A stretch of DNA of 46,440 bases. Origin: Candidatus Gastranaerophilales bacterium (GTDB taxonomy: Bacteria; Cyanobacteriota; Vampirovibrionia; Gastranaerophilales; Gastranaerophilaceae). The position numbers and the translations under genes were made by a program. Numbering within the stretch: position 1 is the first letter of the stretch; each line of letters begins with the position of its first letter. This document shows, in pieces, positions 1-9,575 of this stretch. The notes under the pieces are model-generated. The model did no database searches and had not been told where the DNA came from. It was given only the letters and a program-made list of their open reading frames with translations. Location of the stretch: contig CANPYW010000014.1 in assembly GCA_947588745.1 (NCBI GenBank), forward strand, positions 1 through 46,440, read 5' to 3'.

Positions 1-1337
1 CTTAATCTCTCCTCTTTTCTTGCGTTCTCTTTCTCTATCTCAAATCTCGCCCGCTCTATCTTTAAATCCGTTTCTTGCTTTTTCACTTCAGATAATTTAT
101 TCGTATCTTCTATCTGTTTGCTTGTGTCCGTCAACTTTTTATCCAGCTGCTTGAACTTTGCAACATTCTCATTTTGAAGTAACTCTTTGCTTTCATTTAC
201 TATGGATTTTGTATATTCATAGTTATTCTGTATTTCTTCGTACACTTTTCCCAACTTCCCATCTGTTTCTCTAAGTAACTTTTCTTCTGCCGCTTTTACG
301 CTCGACTCCGTATATTTATAATTATGCTGTATATTTTCATACACTTTATTAAGCTTTTCATCTGTTTCACGCCCTATTATTTCCGAAGCTTCTTTTATTT
401 TATCATAATGCTTGGATAATTCACCGTAAACTTTTTGGATGTCCTCATCCGATATCATCAAACGAACATTCGTTTCGCTTCCACCCACATTATTCTTTAA
501 AAATTTACCGAATGCTTTTTGTTTATAATAAATTACCTCATTTTTTCTGTCCGTCAACGATAAATAATCATAATACAAATCATAAACGGGATGTTCAAAT
601 GCCATTAACCATGGTTTAAATCTGCCCGATAAATGAAGTATCGAACAATCTTTAAAATCATTCATATCGATATTATCATATAAAAAATATTGATAATTCC
701 ATTTATTTGAAATTTCTTTGATTTTGCCGTTTAAAACCGCATTTATAACGTCCTGATCCTGCCACAATATAGTTTCTTTATTGGTTTCGGCATATTCAAA
801 AAGTTTTTCCTGAATTTTATTTTCCCGCCAATAGTCAAGATTAATAAGCATTACGCCCGCATTAAAATAATCGGGAATATTTAATCTTGCCGCATTTTTT
901 ATGCTTTCAACATCTTTTATCATACCCGCAGCACAATCTTCAAGCGGAGTTTCAAAGAGTTCTTTTAAAGACGACCTTACTATTACATCACAATCAAGAT
1001 AAAGAACATTTGAAATATCGCAAAGATAATCGGGAAGCTTAAATCTGAAATATGTAGGCAGTGTAACATGATACCCCTTATACGTTTCATCTTTATCTTT
1101 GAGCATTGGGCAGGTTTTAAAGTCATCTTTTTTTACACGAATAAATTTAACACTAAAATCTTTTATATTTTTCAGCTTTCTGAAAGATTTTTTATCCTCG
1201 GTGCTTAATCCTCCATCCAGAATATAAAAGTTGATATTCTCAAGTTTATCGGAATTACTTAATATAGAAGCAGCAGATGTAAGAAGCTGTTCAATATAAT
1301 TTGTATCAAGACTGTAACAAATATTATATTCCTGCAT
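1..1337 (-). CDS. Glycosyltransferase family 8 protein with coiled-coil tail (3' end cut by window)
   Basis: This is the N-terminal 445 residues of a protein that continues beyond base 1. Translating the minus strand from the ATG at 1337 gives a GT8 domain of about 280 residues. The DxD metal and nucleotide-sugar motif is seen as YLDCDV near residue 108, followed by FNAGVMLINLDYW, WQDQDVINA and an HLSGRFKPW motif. GT8 enzymes of this kind move galactose or glucose from a nucleotide sugar onto lipopolysaccharide core or other surface glycans, usually on the cytoplasmic face. After about residue 285 the protein becomes a charged, helical tail with two tandem 33-residue units carrying the shared pattern RETDxKLxKVYExIQxNYxYT. 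A weak GGGAT ribosome site precedes the ATG. The GT8 call is firm; substrate and tail function are unknown. Confidence 0.85.
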   Translation of the reverse strand, partial: MQEYNICYSLDTNYIEQLLTSAASILSNSDKLENINFYILDGGLSTEDKKSFRKLKNIKDFSVKFIRVKKDDFKTCPMLKDKDETYKGYHVTLPTYFRFKLPDYLCDISNVLYLDCDVIVRSSLKELFETPLEDCAAGMIKDVESIKNAARLNIPDYFNAGVMLINLDYWRENKIQEKLFEYAETNKETILWQDQDVINAVLNGKIKEISNKWNYQYFLYDNIDMNDFKDCSILHLSGRFKPWLMAFEHPVYDLYYDYLSLTDRKNEVIYYKQKAFGKFLKNNVGGSETNVRLMISDEDIQKVYGELSKHYDKIKEASEIIGRETDEKLNKVYENIQHNYKYTESSVKAAEEKLLRETDGKLGKVYEEIQNNYEYTKSIVNESKELLQNENVAKFKQLDKKLTDTSKQIEDTNKLSEVKKQETDLKIERARFEIEKENARKEERL

Positions 1338-1459
1338 AAAAAGTATCCCAATCTATGAATTAAATTGTACAATAATAAAATAAAAAATAATATATTTTTA
1401 ACAAAATAATTAAAGTATTTTAAAAAACAGCCGAACATGGATGTGGACAGGTAAGAAAA

Positions 1460-1774
1460 ATGGACACAACAGAGGACATAGAATTAAAGAAAGTAGGACT
1501 GGAGCTGATGTTCCTGACTCCCGAAAAATGTTCAAGAGAAGGCGGAATCTCAGCAGTAGAGCTTGCCAAATCACTTGAAATTCCTCTTGATGTCGTAAAA
1601 AAGAAACTTAAAATTTTACTTGATAAAGAAATAATAAGAGTTTACGGAATTAATCCCAAATTATGGAAATTTGACGAGTATAAATTCCAAAAAATGGATG
1701 AAGATGATGAAGTTTACAGGCTTCTTTGTAATTTTGACGATGTTGATTTTGACAGATATTTTTCCTACAACTAA
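1460..1774 (+). CDS. Small winged-helix-like protein
   Basis: The product is 104 residues with no signal peptide or membrane segment. Residues about 8-62 look like a helix-turn-helix/winged-helix fold: an N-terminal helix, then AVELAKSLEIPLDVVKKKLKILLDK as two helices, then a short IIRVYG strand. The C-terminus is acidic and aromatic. An AGGTAAG ribosome site sits just before the ATG. It lies in front of a PadR-type regulator on the same strand, so both could be transcriptional regulators. The family is not recognised; DNA binding is inferred from the helical pattern only. Confidence 0.55.
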   Translation: MDTTEDIELKKVGLELMFLTPEKCSREGGISAVELAKSLEIPLDVVKKKLKILLDKEIIRVYGINPKLWKFDEYKFQKMDEDDEVYRLLCNFDDVDFDRYFSYN

Positions 1775-1818
1775 CTTAACATTTAGCCCATTTTTTTAAT
1801 TTATGCTATAAAGTAAAC

Positions 1819-2328
1819 ATGATTGAAATTTTAATTTTATATACGATTAATAAACGTGAGAAAACAATTTATTCTATCAGAAAAGAAATAATTGAAATTT
1901 TTGGTGCATTTACAAAACCGAGCATAGGGACTATTTACCCCGCACTTAAAAGACTGTTGAAAGTTAAAGCCGTCAGTCTTAACGAAAGAATGTCGCAGGG
2001 CGGTAAAAAATCCTCGTTTTATTCCATTACTCCAAAAGGTGTCGAATATTTTAAAGAATTATTTTTGAATTCGTCAACGGAAAATCCCTCGCTTTTTTAT
2101 ACGCACCTTCAGGCACGCTTAGGCACTATAGGCATGCTTCAACCCGATGACAGAAAATTTTTTGTTAACGAATATTTAAAGAAAATCGAAATTTATAAAT
2201 TTGAGCTTGAAGCAAAATTAAAAGACGAATACATTGAACTTGATTACTATCAGCGTCAATTGCTCAACAAAACGCTTAACGAAATAATTGCACTTGAAGA
2301 ATATGTGAAAAATCTTAAAATTGACTGA
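1819..2328 (+). CDS. PadR family transcriptional regulator
   Basis: The 169-residue protein has the PadR winged-helix layout. An N-terminal helix (residues 1-22) leads into PSIGTIYPALKRLLK, the recognition helix region typical of PadR (about residues 34-50), then a beta wing with KKSSFYSITPKG. Residues about 90-169 form a helical C-terminal domain of the Vir_act_alpha_C type used for dimerisation. PadR proteins usually repress nearby genes for stress, efflux or envelope functions. No efflux gene adjoins it here, so its target is unknown. There is no Shine-Dalgarno. An extended -10 (TG-C-TATAAA, 1804-1812) ends 6 bases before the ATG, which suggests a leaderless transcript. Confidence 0.85.
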   Translation: MIEILILYTINKREKTIYSIRKEIIEIFGAFTKPSIGTIYPALKRLLKVKAVSLNERMSQGGKKSSFYSITPKGVEYFKELFLNSSTENPSLFYTHLQARLGTIGMLQPDDRKFFVNEYLKKIEIYKFELEAKLKDEYIELDYYQRQLLNKTLNEIIALEEYVKNLKID

Positions 2329-2368
2329 TTATAAGCTTTCTCATTTTATTCTTTAAACTGCGGGCAAG

Positions 2369-5300
2369 TTATTGTACCCACTTAAAACTTTGTACGTAGC
2401 CGGATTCATTTATATTTCCGTCTATTATGGCTTGGAATGTTCTTGCATCATAATATCCGCCCGTAAAAGGAGGAATTTTTTCCACATCCTCCACAAAATT
2501 TTTACGTCCGAAATCCAGCAGCGATATTCCCGGAATTAATTTAAAGAATGTATTTATTGACGTATTCCCCAACGCTCCGAATATTGTTGATATCTGCTTC
2601 GATATCTTTCCCAAAATTTCCATATCTGCGTGGGTTTTAGCTATATCATAAGTACCATGGATATATAAGCTCATGTTATCGCCTTTTGAAAATATTTCAA
2701 TATTCTGGGCTATACCGTTTTCTATCGTACAGCTTCCGTTAATATTCGAAAAATAACCGCTTTTAACCAAGTTCAAAAGTTCGAGTATATTATTTATGGT
2801 AAAACCCGTTATTCCGCTTTTTATAATGTTTCCTGCTCTTAAAAGATATTCAAGTGAACCCAATTTAGGCATTCTTCCGTCATTAATATCAAAATATACA
2901 AAGCCCGCAAGATTATTAACCATTTCTTCATTGGATATCCCTTTTGTTTTCAGGAATATTTTTCCGTTTGCATTACCGTATATCTGATTTTTACCCTCAA
3001 ACAACGTTTCCGCTATATAATTGGAATCAACATTATTCAACACAAAATCACATTCGGTATCGCTTGTATTAAGGTTATATGACATCTGACCCCGAATATC
3101 GCCGTTCCCCGTATTGAGTTTAATATTATCGGCATTAAAAATTCCGTTTTCATCTATCGAAAAATTACTTACAAAATCGGTTGCGTTGAATGATTTTACG
3201 GTAATATTTTTTATATTCAAAACTCCGTTATTAATTGTTAAACCGTTTAAATCAAGGTGTTTAATCTGATTGTTTTCATTCATGGCGGTATGAACTTTTG
3301 ATAAAGTTTGAAGCAGCATATTGTTATCTATGGCTTCCGCATTGATTTTTAACGATTTTACCTCCGGACGCATCATTAAATTATTTGCCATAACCGAATT
3401 TATATTAATTCTTGAATCGGTTATAAATCCTAAAATATTAAGATTTATATCATCATTTTCCGCATTCAGTCTTATATTTTTAATAACGGTATCAAACAAA
3501 GGAATATCAAGATTTCTTGCTTCCATTTTTCCCAAAAGTTTTGCCGTTCCGGCATTTTTATCCGTTTTATATTTCAAATCGCAATTTAATGAGCCTTGCC
3601 TGAATATTGGCTTTTTGAGCAATAAATTTAATATTCTCGCCGAAACATTTTGATATGTTTTTATATTAATTTCATCGGGTTCAATTACATTATCTTTGTT
3701 TATATTTAACAATGCATTTACATTCGCAAAAGTCATCGGATATACTCTGTTATTTTGTGACGAAATATATTTTATGTAATCCAAATTTTTTATGTTTATT
3801 TTATTTTTTTGTAAATTAATTATTCCGTTAAATTCACGTTTATCGGTTATTTCGCCAAGACTGTTATTCTCCACCGTAATATCGGCATAAGGATATAAGG
3901 TCAATTTTGGTTTAATAGTCATATTATCCTGCGTTCCGTCAAATTCTGCGGATAAATTAATATCACCCGTTACCTTAATCTTATCCGTTGAATTCCGCAA
4001 GATATAATCCCGCACAAATTCATCCGTTAATTTAGATGTAAAATAGCCGTTAAAATTCGGATTTTTATAAAAGTCTGAAATGATTACATCCGCATATAAA
4101 GGAATATTTCCTATTGAGGCGGTCATATTCTTTATATGTACTTTATTATCGTTCAAATCAACCGTAAAATTATCCGTTAGAACCGGAATATTTGTTTTTT
4201 TATAATTAAAAGAAGCGTTCGAAAGTTCAATTGAACCTTTTATTTTATTATTTTTTACTCCCGCATTAATATCTGCAACACCGCTGAAATTTTCAAACTC
4301 GGAAATCACATCCGATAACTCTTTCGGCACAATCGATAACTCATGTATCCGGTTTAAATCGGTCAAATCAAATTTATCCGATTTTAAATCCAAATTATAA
4401 ATGGGATTTATTGTATCCACTCTGTCAACATGCCCGTTTACATTGAATTTTGAACCGAGTAAATTACCCGTTACATTTTCAACCAGCACTTTTGACTTAT
4501 CGAGAATAACCTTACCCGTTTGAGCATTAAATTTATCCTCACCCGTATCACCGATAAAATTCATAACCGCATAAGCTTTATCGGTTATAAAATCAATTGA
4601 TTTTGCTTTATATTTGAAATACAAATCGTGTTTTGAATTAAGATTATACAAAGAAGATATATCGGGATACTCTTTGGGATATAAATATGATTCCGTCAAA
4701 AACTTGACGGTATCGCCCAAATTGATTTTTTTACCCGTCACAATGATATCTACATCCGGAATTTTTGTCTTGATATCGGTTAAAACTTTACCTGCTATTT
4801 CGATTGGAGATGTTTCGACAATTCCTTTTATGCCGTTTAAATCTACAATTTCTTCGGTAAATTTAACCTTTCCCTCAAGCGAATGTATTGGAGTTTTAAA
4901 CCCTTCAAGAGTACAGGAATTATAATTTAACCCCGCATATCCGTTCACTTTCATATCCGTAAACGCTTCTTCCGGAGGCAAAGGCGGCTGTCCGTACGGA
5001 ACCGGAACTATATTTGCTTTCATGTTAACAAAAAGGTCTATTACACCCGAAGCACTTGTTAAAACGCCAAGCCCCGCTTTTACATCTTTTAAAAGCTCGC
5101 TTTTATTAATGATTTCAATTACATCAACCGCATCCGCTTTAGAGGATGAGATATTAAAATCAAGGTTATCATTAATTTTTACCTTACCTTCGACACTTAA
5201 CGGATTATTCTTTACAAATGCCTTTTCGGATTTGAATTTTACGATATCGTCTTTAAAATCCAAACGTCCTTTACCGTCTTTTATTTCACCGTATAAACCG

Positions 5301-6889
5301 TTATACGTTAAATCGGCATTCCAAAACGAACTGTAACCGTGTATTTTTACGACATCGATTGAACCTTGAACATTAACATCAATAATCCCTTTTCCGGCTT
5401 TTATATTCATTTCGGGAATAGGGCCCAATTGAAAATTAAATACTTTACTTATCGGCACGACTATCTTTTGAGCAAGCGGGAAATCTATATTATTTGTGGT
5501 TTTTATGTCTACATTATTCAATCCGTCCCTAAACATATAAACATAACCTTTTATTGTTGCACGCTGATTATTAAACATTTCAATAAGTATATCCATGTTC
5601 AATATACGCTTATCAAAGGTTATTTTAACCGTACCTTTATGAAGTTTATGCAAGGATTTATCAAGAATATGAACATTATTTCCGTTTACATAACCCGTTA
5701 CATCAGGCTGCGGAATTTTTCCTTTAATGTTGACCTTTCCGTCTATATCCCCGTACACACCGTATGATTTGATTTTTTCAATCGTCATATATTGAGGAAC
5801 TAATGTGGGAGGAAGTATCGCTGCTATGTTTTCGGTTCTTGAATTTTTTACCTCAACATTGACGTCAAGTTCGGGTGATTTATTTTCCAAATTTACGTTT
5901 CCGTCCGCCTTTATATCGATATTTTCGGCTTTATATGCAAATGAGGGAACGTTTATATTCTTTCCGCTTAATAATACCGTTGCATTTACATTGTTTTTAC
6001 CTTTTGCATCAATATAATTTTTCCAACCCGTTTTATTAAAAACAATATTGTTAAATCGGGTATTAAGAATTATTTCCGTAGTATTTTCGGATTGTTTGCG
6101 TGCGGAAAGCTGTATAAAATCGACAAAACCGTCCAAATCAGATATATTTAAGTCCGTAAACTTTTGCAAAAACGGTAATAAAGGTCTTAAATCCAAATTA
6201 TATATCAAACAACTTCCGTCCAAAACATCTTTTTGCGGATTTTTTAACGAAAAATCGGTTTTAAATGCCATATTAATATCAAAATCGCTTGAAAGATTTT
6301 CGGATAAAAAATTCCCTTTTGTAACAAGCCTTAACGATTTGCCTTTTTTATCAAATTTGACAAACAAAGGCTCACCGTTGAGCGTTAAAGCCTCATCCGA
6401 ATTAATATCGTTCGCCGTAATTTTATAATTCACGATATTTATATCCGAATTATTAAGTTTTAGCTTAAAAATCTTTTTACCGCCGGATTTGAATATCTTT
6501 TCAAAATTAAAACTCCCGTCCGGGTTGCGTTTTACATTTAAAGACAAATTATCGGACGTTATGCTCTTAATATTCAATTTCTTTAAAAATAAAGGCAAAA
6601 CGGAAATTTTTATGCAAAATTTATCTGAATTCAGGATATTTTCACCGTTTTTATCCGTAATTAACAAAGAATTTGAGCTTACGGATATAGCCGGAACCAA
6701 ATGAGTTTTAAATCTTAATTCGGAATATTTTATATCGGCATTTGATTTTGATTGAATAAAGTCGTAAACGGATTGGCTGTTTAGAGTATAATCCATCAGA
6801 GGAGGCAAAGCAAAAAGATATATGCCTTCAAATACAGCAAAAATAATAAGTATCTTTAAAAGTATTTTAAATTTATGTTTCTTTTGCAT
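2369..6889 (-). CDS. Giant AsmA/TamB-like envelope protein
   Basis: This 1506-residue protein starts with a basic patch and one membrane segment (about residues 8-30). The rest is a very long run of beta-strand-rich repeats of the AsmA/DUF3971 type, with many short Asn/Asp-rich strands such as GxxNINxxxxDIxAxG. The C-terminal 250 residues contain the AsmA-like C-terminal signature region (GNGDIRGQMSYNL, then FVYFDINDGRMPKLGSLEYLL). Proteins of this group (YhdP, TamB, AsmA) are anchored in the inner membrane and form periplasm-spanning hydrophobic grooves that carry phospholipids toward the outer membrane. Its presence is good evidence for two membranes. It is monocistronic and divergent from the exported protein at 7019. 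Which exact family member it is cannot be settled by eye. Confidence 0.8.
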   Translation of the reverse strand: MQKKHKFKILLKILIIFAVFEGIYLFALPPLMDYTLNSQSVYDFIQSKSNADIKYSELRFKTHLVPAISVSSNSLLITDKNGENILNSDKFCIKISVLPLFLKKLNIKSITSDNLSLNVKRNPDGSFNFEKIFKSGGKKIFKLKLNNSDINIVNYKITANDINSDEALTLNGEPLFVKFDKKGKSLRLVTKGNFLSENLSSDFDINMAFKTDFSLKNPQKDVLDGSCLIYNLDLRPLLPFLQKFTDLNISDLDGFVDFIQLSARKQSENTTEIILNTRFNNIVFNKTGWKNYIDAKGKNNVNATVLLSGKNINVPSFAYKAENIDIKADGNVNLENKSPELDVNVEVKNSRTENIAAILPPTLVPQYMTIEKIKSYGVYGDIDGKVNIKGKIPQPDVTGYVNGNNVHILDKSLHKLHKGTVKITFDKRILNMDILIEMFNNQRATIKGYVYMFRDGLNNVDIKTTNNIDFPLAQKIVVPISKVFNFQLGPIPEMNIKAGKGIIDVNVQGSIDVVKIHGYSSFWNADLTYNGLYGEIKDGKGRLDFKDDIVKFKSEKAFVKNNPLSVEGKVKINDNLDFNISSSKADAVDVIEIINKSELLKDVKAGLGVLTSASGVIDLFVNMKANIVPVPYGQPPLPPEEAFTDMKVNGYAGLNYNSCTLEGFKTPIHSLEGKVKFTEEIVDLNGIKGIVETSPIEIAGKVLTDIKTKIPDVDIIVTGKKINLGDTVKFLTESYLYPKEYPDISSLYNLNSKHDLYFKYKAKSIDFITDKAYAVMNFIGDTGEDKFNAQTGKVILDKSKVLVENVTGNLLGSKFNVNGHVDRVDTINPIYNLDLKSDKFDLTDLNRIHELSIVPKELSDVISEFENFSGVADINAGVKNNKIKGSIELSNASFNYKKTNIPVLTDNFTVDLNDNKVHIKNMTASIGNIPLYADVIISDFYKNPNFNGYFTSKLTDEFVRDYILRNSTDKIKVTGDINLSAEFDGTQDNMTIKPKLTLYPYADITVENNSLGEITDKREFNGIINLQKNKINIKNLDYIKYISSQNNRVYPMTFANVNALLNINKDNVIEPDEINIKTYQNVSARILNLLLKKPIFRQGSLNCDLKYKTDKNAGTAKLLGKMEARNLDIPLFDTVIKNIRLNAENDDINLNILGFITDSRININSVMANNLMMRPEVKSLKINAEAIDNNMLLQTLSKVHTAMNENNQIKHLDLNGLTINNGVLNIKNITVKSFNATDFVSNFSIDENGIFNADNIKLNTGNGDIRGQMSYNLNTSDTECDFVLNNVDSNYIAETLFEGKNQIYGNANGKIFLKTKGISNEEMVNNLAGFVYFDINDGRMPKLGSLEYLLRAGNIIKSGITGFTINNILELLNLVKSGYFSNINGSCTIENGIAQNIEIFSKGDNMSLYIHGTYDIAKTHADMEILGKISKQISTIFGALGNTSINTFFKLIPGISLLDFGRKNFVEDVEKIPPFTGGYYDARTFQAIIDGNINESGYVQSFKWVQ

Positions 6890-6971
6890 TAAATTTCGCC
6901 GATTTGTTCTGCCGGTATAAATATAATTATATTCGCTATATACAAAAAGTTCAAATATTATTGCAGATACT

Positions 6972-6999
6972 TTGAAATCGAATTACAATGTAGTAAAAT
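6972..6999 (+). promoter_or_regulatory. Candidate promoter for the 7019 gene
   Basis: TTGAAA (6972-6977) and TAAAAT (6994-6999) are separated by 16 bases and precede the 7019 ATG by 19 bases, with a GGGGAT ribosome site between. A second hexamer, TATAAT, overlaps at 6999-7004. The interval is AT-rich, so chance matches are possible. Confidence 0.35.
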
Positions 7000-7018
7000 A
7001 TAATAAGATGGGGATAGA

Positions 7019-8140
7019 ATGAAAAAGAAGTTATTATCAATATTTATATTAATTATGTTCATCATGCCCGATACAATGGTAATGGCAGAACCGTATCAGG
7101 GACATATCGAAGAAACCGTTCCGCAAGAACGAGAACAGCGGAAAATGTTTACCAATGAAGTAAAGAAACTTGATGAACACAAAGAAATTAACCTGACTGT
7201 TTCTCAAGTTTTAGCGGGAACAACCTCGGTTGAAGGTGATGAGTTTTTTGCGGAAGTATCCAATGATGTTTTAGCAGGTTCGGGAGTATTATTACCCAAA
7301 GGAACAGTAGCACATGGCCGCATAAAAAATATTATAGACCCCAAAAGAATGGGACGTGACGGATATATAGAACTGTCGTTTGACTATTTAATAACACCGG
7401 ACGGACGTGAAATTCCCATAGACGGAAATATGACATCAAAGCTTAATCCTGCACAATCGGTTGCACAAAAGACAGGGGAAACAATAGCATATACGGCTGT
7501 CGGAGGTGTATACGGAGCTGCTGCCGCACTGGAAGTAGCAGGACTTGCCGGTGCAATAGTAAGTCAAGGCTATACACTTGCGGGAGGTGCTGCACTGGGA
7601 GGCATAATAGCACTGGGAATGAGTCTTTTCAGAAAAGGTAAAGACGTATTAATATCCCCCGGAGATGAAATAAAAGTAAAAATAAAAAGTACGGAAGAAA
7701 TCCCCGTAATGACATTTGATGCGGTACGTCAGGAAGAACTTAAATATGAGGGGCTTGATGTTGAAATTAACGATATTTTTCTTGAAAAAGACCCTTTCGA
7801 TAACTTAAATACAATCTCTCTTGATTTAATTATCAAAAACAATTCCAAAACGGATTTTTCAAGCTTTGATATTGCACTTGTAAACGATTTGCACAATTCA
7901 TACAACCCTTCAATATTTACGGATTATAAGAATTCACTTGCAATGAAAAATATAAAAAGAGGTGAATGCGTATCAGGTGTTCTGTCTTTTTCGGTAGATA
8001 ACCCGAACAGAGAACACTGGCTTGTATTTTACGATAAACGATACCATAAACCGCTTGCCAAAATATCAATTGATAATGCAAAAAAAGATTTAAACATTAC
8101 CGATTTGGCAAAAAAAGGCAAGAAAAAAAGAAAAGTATGA
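7019..8140 (+). CDS. Exported protein with VirB10-like beta segment and Gly/Ala membrane hairpin
   Basis: The 373-residue protein begins with a clear signal peptide (basic MKKK, hydrophobic core, then MVMAEP). Residues about 55-145 are beta-rich and contain LPKGTVAHGRI, then RMGRDGYIELSFDYLITPDGREIPIDG. That pattern recalls the beta domain of VirB10/TrbI-type and related envelope proteins. Residues about 155-205 are a Gly/Ala-rich stretch long enough for two membrane passes. The C-terminal 150 residues are again beta-rich and end in a lysine-rich tail (KKGKKKRKV). No other secretion genes adjoin it, so a type IV secretion role is not supported. It is followed after 3 bases by the Crp/Fnr-like gene, so the two are probably co-transcribed. 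Function unknown. Confidence 0.6.
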   Translation: MKKKLLSIFILIMFIMPDTMVMAEPYQGHIEETVPQEREQRKMFTNEVKKLDEHKEINLTVSQVLAGTTSVEGDEFFAEVSNDVLAGSGVLLPKGTVAHGRIKNIIDPKRMGRDGYIELSFDYLITPDGREIPIDGNMTSKLNPAQSVAQKTGETIAYTAVGGVYGAAAALEVAGLAGAIVSQGYTLAGGAALGGIIALGMSLFRKGKDVLISPGDEIKVKIKSTEEIPVMTFDAVRQEELKYEGLDVEINDIFLEKDPFDNLNTISLDLIIKNNSKTDFSSFDIALVNDLHNSYNPSIFTDYKNSLAMKNIKRGECVSGVLSFSVDNPNREHWLVFYDKRYHKPLAKISIDNAKKDLNITDLAKKGKKKRKV

Positions 8141-8143
8141 ATT

Positions 8144-8782
8144 ATGCTTGAAATAGACTTATTTGAAAATATTGAAAATAACTTTGTACTTGAACTTTTA
8201 CAATGTATGGGAATAAAAACAAAAACTTTCGGAAAAAATTCACGCATAGTAAAAACGGGAAGCAAAATCGACTTTTTGGGCGTAATTCTTGACGGAAATG
8301 CTCAAATAATAAAAAAAGACCCGCTCGGTAAAGATGTTGTTATTGAAAATCTTAAAACAAACGATATATTCGGCCACGATATAGTCTGTGCGGGAACGGC
8401 AAAAAGCCCCGTTGACATTATCTCAAAAAATAACTGCGAAGTTCTGTTCTTACCGTTCGAAAAAGTCGTTACACCCTGTGCAAAATTATGCCCTCACCAT
8501 TTGAAATTGATTAAAAATATCATGAAAATGATTTCAAATAAAAATTCGCTTTTAAACAGTAAAATCGATATTATCGCACAAAAAACAACACAAGATAAAA
8601 TTCTCGCTTTTCTTACAACATATTCAAAAGGCGAAAAGGCTTTTTCCGTACCGTATTCACGTGAAGAAATGGCTAAATTTTTATGTGTGGACAGATGTGC
8701 AATGTCACGTGAATTATCCAAAATGCAAAAAAACGGAATTATAAAATTCCATAAAAACAGTTTTGAATTATGCAATTTATAA
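8144..8782 (+). CDS. Crp/Fnr family transcriptional regulator
   Basis: The 212-residue protein has a cyclic-nucleotide-binding-like beta barrel (about residues 10-120, with GVILDGNAQIIKKD and NDIFGHD) followed by a dimer helix and a Crp-type winged helix (about 145-205). The HTH is seen in FSVPYSREEMAKFLCVDRCAMSRELSKMQ. The cysteines at CAKLCPH are not in the N-terminal arrangement of the Fnr iron-sulfur cluster, so oxygen sensing by that route is not indicated. It begins 3 bases after the exported protein at 7019, with no room for a separate promoter. Ligand and regulon are unknown. Confidence 0.85.
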   Translation: MLEIDLFENIENNFVLELLQCMGIKTKTFGKNSRIVKTGSKIDFLGVILDGNAQIIKKDPLGKDVVIENLKTNDIFGHDIVCAGTAKSPVDIISKNNCEVLFLPFEKVVTPCAKLCPHHLKLIKNIMKMISNKNSLLNSKIDIIAQKTTQDKILAFLTTYSKGEKAFSVPYSREEMAKFLCVDRCAMSRELSKMQKNGIIKFHKNSFELCNL

Positions 8783-8788
8783 ATAAGT

Positions 8789-8816
8789 AAAAAAAAGGAT
8801 GGATTAATATCCATCC
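8789..8816 (-). terminator. Rho-independent terminator after the 8839 gene
   Basis: On the minus strand, GGATGGAT and ATCCATCC (8797-8804 paired with 8809-8816) form an 8-bp stem with a 4-base loop, followed by eight T residues (8796-8789). It lies directly downstream of the minus-strand gene ending at 8839 and also faces the end of the Crp/Fnr gene. Confidence 0.85.
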
Positions 8817-8838
8817 GAAAAACAAGTAATAATGAATT

Positions 8839-9366
8839 TTAGGCAAAAATATTTATAGCTTTCAAAAGAGATTCGTTATCTTCAGGTTCGCTTTCATTTT
8901 CAACATCCACATAAAAAGAAAACGGATTAGAACCTCTTCTGTCTTTATTCAAATTTTGAGTTTCGGCAGTTGTAGCTGCGGCTATTACAACTTCACGCTC
9001 ATTTACCGTCTGATTTGCTATATCAACCGAAATTGCAGCGGGAACATTTTCTTTAACAGCTAATAAACTTTGAGCCGCTTGAGAATTAAGATATTGAACA
9101 TTCAAATTAAATTGTTCGCTTAATTTAACACCGAAATCAGTTGCCGATTTTGAAGCCTGCAATGCCGTATCAGTACTTGTTCTTTGAGCATATAAATCAG
9201 TACCCAATGAAGCTCTGTTGAATTTCGATAAATCAAGTTTTGAAACATCAACCGTTTTATCATTATTCGGATTTAAAATTTGTTCTTTTACACGAGCTAA
9301 TGCCTGTTGGTCTATAATCGATACATTTGAACCCGCTCCGTATAAAGATGCTCCGTTTAATCCCAT
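8839..9366 (-). CDS. Uncharacterised 175-residue protein
   Basis: The product has no signal peptide, no membrane segment and no motif I recognise. It is rich in Ala, Ser, Asn and Val and looks helical in residues about 20-110 (SIIDQQALARVKEQIL, then ATDFGVKLSEQFNLNVQYL). The C-terminus is acidic (ENESEPEDNESLL). A start at 9366 is chosen over the in-frame ATG at 9372, because the AAAGG ribosome site is 8-9 bases from the former and almost touches the latter. It has its own terminator, so it is a single-gene unit. Its composition loosely resembles flagellin- or scaffold-like helical proteins, but that is not a functional call. Confidence 0.55.
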   Translation of the reverse strand: MGLNGASLYGAGSNVSIIDQQALARVKEQILNPNNDKTVDVSKLDLSKFNRASLGTDLYAQRTSTDTALQASKSATDFGVKLSEQFNLNVQYLNSQAAQSLLAVKENVPAAISVDIANQTVNEREVVIAAATTAETQNLNKDRRGSNPFSFYVDVENESEPEDNESLLKAINIFA

Positions 9367-9553
9367 TCTCATTGCCTTTTCCCATTTATCTTTATGATTT
9401 ATTTATCGGTCTTTTTATTAAGAACTTTAGTTATTTACTTTTATTTGTTAATATTTATTAATAATTTGTAAAAAAATGTTGTTTTTTAATAAAAAATAGA
9501 AAAAAACACTTGAAGAAAAAACATGTTTTAAATATCATAAAGTAACGTTAAAA

Positions 9554-9559
9554 TATAAT
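9554..9559 (+). promoter_or_regulatory. TATAAT -10-like hexamer upstream of rplS
   Basis: A perfect TATAAT lies 16 bases upstream of the preferred rplS start at 9576. It overlaps an alternative in-frame ATG at 9558, which argues against that ATG being used. No good -35 was found at 16-18 bases. Confidence 0.35.
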
Positions 9560-9575
9560 GCAAAGGAATGTAATC

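Noticed and set aside
5366-5767. A 133-codon plus-strand reading frame inside the AsmA-like gene
   Set aside because: It is antisense to a convincing 1506-residue gene, has unlikely composition and no ribosome site. The other plus-strand frames in 2796-6704 are rejected for the same reason.
7019-8140. VirB10 of a type IV secretion system
   Set aside because: The beta segment is only loosely similar, and no VirB4, VirB8, VirB9 or VirD4 genes are near.
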